Shown here: piece after piece, positions 62,432 to 64,000 of the stretch
Layout of the letters: each line of letters opens with the position of its first letter
Position numbering within the stretch: position 1 is the first letter of the stretch
DNA from: Calothrix sp. NIES-3974
GTDB taxonomy: Bacteria > Cyanobacteriota > Cyanobacteriia > Cyanobacteriales > Nostocaceae
Reading direction: 5' to 3'
Assembly (NCBI RefSeq): GCF_002368395.1
Contig: NZ_AP018254.1
Location: forward strand, 3,038,001-3,102,000
DNA length: 64,000 nt
Position numbers and translations under genes: made by a program
The notes under the pieces: generated by a model
What the model was told of the DNA's origin: nothing
Database searches by the model: none
The model's input: only the letters and a program-made list of their open reading frames with translations

Positions 62432-63607
62432 GTGAAGAAAATTCTCCGCCTAATTCCATTTTTCGATGATTCAGTCAATAGTTGGGCTTTAGAAGCTCGA
62501 TTACTGCATTGGTTAACCCTGGTTTGGTTATTAATCGGTTTGGTGGTTTTATTTTCCGCTTCCTACCCCGTAGCTAGTTCAACCCATCAAGACGGACTAT
62601 ATTACATCCAACGTCAGCTACTGTGGGTCGTAGTGGGGTTAGCCATATTTAAAATTGCTGTTAACTTACCATTACACAGGTTTATTTCCTCTTCCCACTG
62701 GTTCATATTTCTGTTCCTGGGACTAATTTTTGTGACTCTGATACCAGGTTTAGGAAAAACCGACCTGGGTTCAGCTCGTCGTCTACTTGGACCAGTCCCC
62801 ATTCAGCCATCAGAGCTTATTAAACCATTCCTAGTCATCCAAAGCGCCCGTTTATTTGGGAATTGGGATAAATTGGCATGGCGAGTACGTCTGACCTGGT
62901 TAGGTATCTTTAGTTTAGTGATTCTAGGTATTCTTGCCCAACCTAACTTGAGTACTGCATCACTTTGTGGGATGACAGTATGGCTAGTTGCCTTGACTGC
63001 GGGTTTACCCTATAAGTATTTAGGTGGAACTGCGCTAGGAGGAATATTTTTAGCTGGGTTAAGTGTCAGTGTCAGACCATACCAGCTAAAACGAATTCTC
63101 TCATTCATCGACCCCTGGAAAGACCCAATGAACACAGGTTATCAACTTGTCCAAAGCTTATTAGCAGTGGGTTCGGGACAAACTTGGGGAGTCGGTTTTA
63201 CCATGTCCCAACAAAAACAGTTTTATCTACCGATACAAGATACGGACTTCATTTTTTCCGTCTTTGCAGAAGAATTTGGCTTTGTTGGTTGCACAGTTTT
63301 GATTTCCGTGCTGTTTATCTATGCCACCCTGGGATTGCTAGTTGCCATCAAAACCACAAATCTAGTTTATAAGTTAATTGCGATGGGTATTACCATCCTT
63401 CTAGTTGGCCAATCCTTAATCCATATCGCAGTGACAACCGGTGCATTACCTACTACGGGATTACCCCTACCCCTATTTAGTTATGGTGGTAACTCGATGA
63501 TTTCCAGTATGTTAGCAGCTGGAATCTTGATTCGTGCTGCACGGGAAAGTAACGAAGCCGACATAGTACCGATTCGCGGTCAAATTTCCCGTCGTCGTCG
63601 CGTATAG
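62432..63607 (+). CDS. ftsW: Cell-division peptidoglycan polymerase FtsW
   Basis: A 391-residue SEDS-family glycosyltransferase with about ten membrane helices that polymerises septal peptidoglycan from lipid II. The GTG at 62432 (KKILRLIPFFDDSVNSW) is preferred over TTG 62417. Markers: VLFSASYPVA, RRLLGPVPIQPSELIKPFLVIQSARLF, the long periplasmic loop with DPWKDPMNTGYQLVQSLLAVGSGQTWGVGF and the EEFGFVGC and GLPLPLFSYGGNSM motifs. In cyanobacteria it is not in a cell-division cluster. Confidence 0.93.
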   Translation: MKKILRLIPFFDDSVNSWALEARLLHWLTLVWLLIGLVVLFSASYPVASSTHQDGLYYIQRQLLWVVVGLAIFKIAVNLPLHRFISSSHWFIFLFLGLIFVTLIPGLGKTDLGSARRLLGPVPIQPSELIKPFLVIQSARLFGNWDKLAWRVRLTWLGIFSLVILGILAQPNLSTASLCGMTVWLVALTAGLPYKYLGGTALGGIFLAGLSVSVRPYQLKRILSFIDPWKDPMNTGYQLVQSLLAVGSGQTWGVGFTMSQQKQFYLPIQDTDFIFSVFAEEFGFVGCTVLISVLFIYATLGLLVAIKTTNLVYKLIAMGITILLVGQSLIHIAVTTGALPTTGLPLPLFSYGGNSMISSMLAAGILIRAARESNEADIVPIRGQISRRRRV

Positions 63608-63696
63608 TTATCAAACCTGATTGCCACTGGAAATATGTCAGAATAGATAAAGGTTCTAAGAAATAAAGCCCTGAAAAATAGGCTAATGTTGAAAAC

Positions 63697-64000
63697 ATGT
63701 TGTCAGCGCTGCAAACTAATCTTTATAAAATCGAGTATTTTGCTAACAACTTAGTCAGTAACCAGCTTTCCCATCTCAGTTTAGTGAGTATTTTGTTAAT
63801 TTTTATTGCTGGTTTATTGACAAGTATCAGTCCTTGTATGCTCTCTATGCTACCAATTACGATTGGTTATATTGGTGGCTATGAAACCCAAACTCGTTGG
63901 CACGCTGCCAAACAATCAATCTGGTTTTCCTTGGGTTTAGCAACAACCTTGGCGGGACTAGGTATTGCAGCTGCGGTTTTAGGTAAGGTCTACGGTCAAA
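63697..64000 (+). CDS. ccdA: Cytochrome c biogenesis protein CcdA (partial)
   Basis: The frame opens with ATG 63697 and runs off the window (about 101 codons seen). It starts with a short polar region and then SLVSILLIFIAGLLTSISPCMLSMLPITIGYIGGY, the first helix and SPCMLSMLP motif (with the redox Cys) of the CcdA/DsbD family. CcdA carries reducing power across the thylakoid membrane for c-type cytochrome assembly. The second Cys is outside the window. Confidence 0.88.
   Translation, partial: MLSALQTNLYKIEYFANNLVSNQLSHLSLVSILLIFIAGLLTSISPCMLSMLPITIGYIGGYETQTRWHAAKQSIWFSLGLATTLAGLGIAAAVLGKVYGQ

Overview
The window is chromosomal DNA of a cyanobacterium, most likely a filamentous, heterocyst-type (Nostocales-like) genome. 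Direct signs are the phycobilisome core genes (apcE, apcA, apcB, apcC), the chloroplast-like F1Fo ATP synthase operon, a CpcT-type phycobilin lyase, Thf1/Psb29, a cyanobacterial glutamate-cysteine ligase, the very frequent GCGATCGC (HIP1) octamer, heptamer tandem repeats and many dispersed palindromes. The species cannot be named from the sequence alone.

Layout. 0-10 kb: TPR lipoprotein, RNase D-like exonuclease, a Uma2-family protein, then a two-gene minus-strand unit coding an AAA/KAP-like ATPase and a 1726-residue STAND NTPase with 14 WD40 repeats. 10-20 kb: a repeat-rich gap, then tatC, gshA, trmL, a LysM/M23 peptidase, cpcT, thf1 and a small membrane protein. 20-31 kb: exbD/exbB, a DUF1232 protein, two more Uma2 proteins flanking a sugar nucleotidyltransferase whose 3' end is duplicated next to a hairpin repeat, an aldo/keto reductase, an AmpG-like transporter, two small membrane proteins and thrS. 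31-32 kb: two tandem copies of a Yfr2-type small RNA, each with its own promoter. 32-45 kb: dapB, an unknown two-helix membrane protein, a TPR protein, an ABC ATPase, metK, a hybrid-less histidine kinase, and two tandem Ser/Thr kinase genes, the second broken by a frameshift. 45-52 kb: tmRNA (ssrA) and the atp1-I-H-G-F-D-A-C operon, both on the minus strand. 52-56 kb: a DUF433/DUF5615 toxin-antitoxin-like pair, a complete IS630-family element and a methyltransferase. 56-64 kb: apcE, apcA, apcB, apcC, ftsW and the start of ccdA.

The strongest unusual signal is in apcE. The frame stops after three linker repeats, but a fourth repeat continues in the -1 frame. The junction has the same parts as the dnaX programmed frameshift: an AGGAG 10 nt upstream, an in-phase A-AAA-AAG heptamer, and a downstream stem. 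If real, it would make both a 953-residue (three-repeat) and a 1107-residue (four-repeat) core-membrane linker from one gene; a lost A in the homopolymer is the main competing explanation.

The intergenic regions hold several small dispersed repeat families (MITE-like elements with short terminal inverted repeats, GTAGAGACG palindromes, heptamer repeats, hairpin units with complementary loops). These explain most non-coding stretches.
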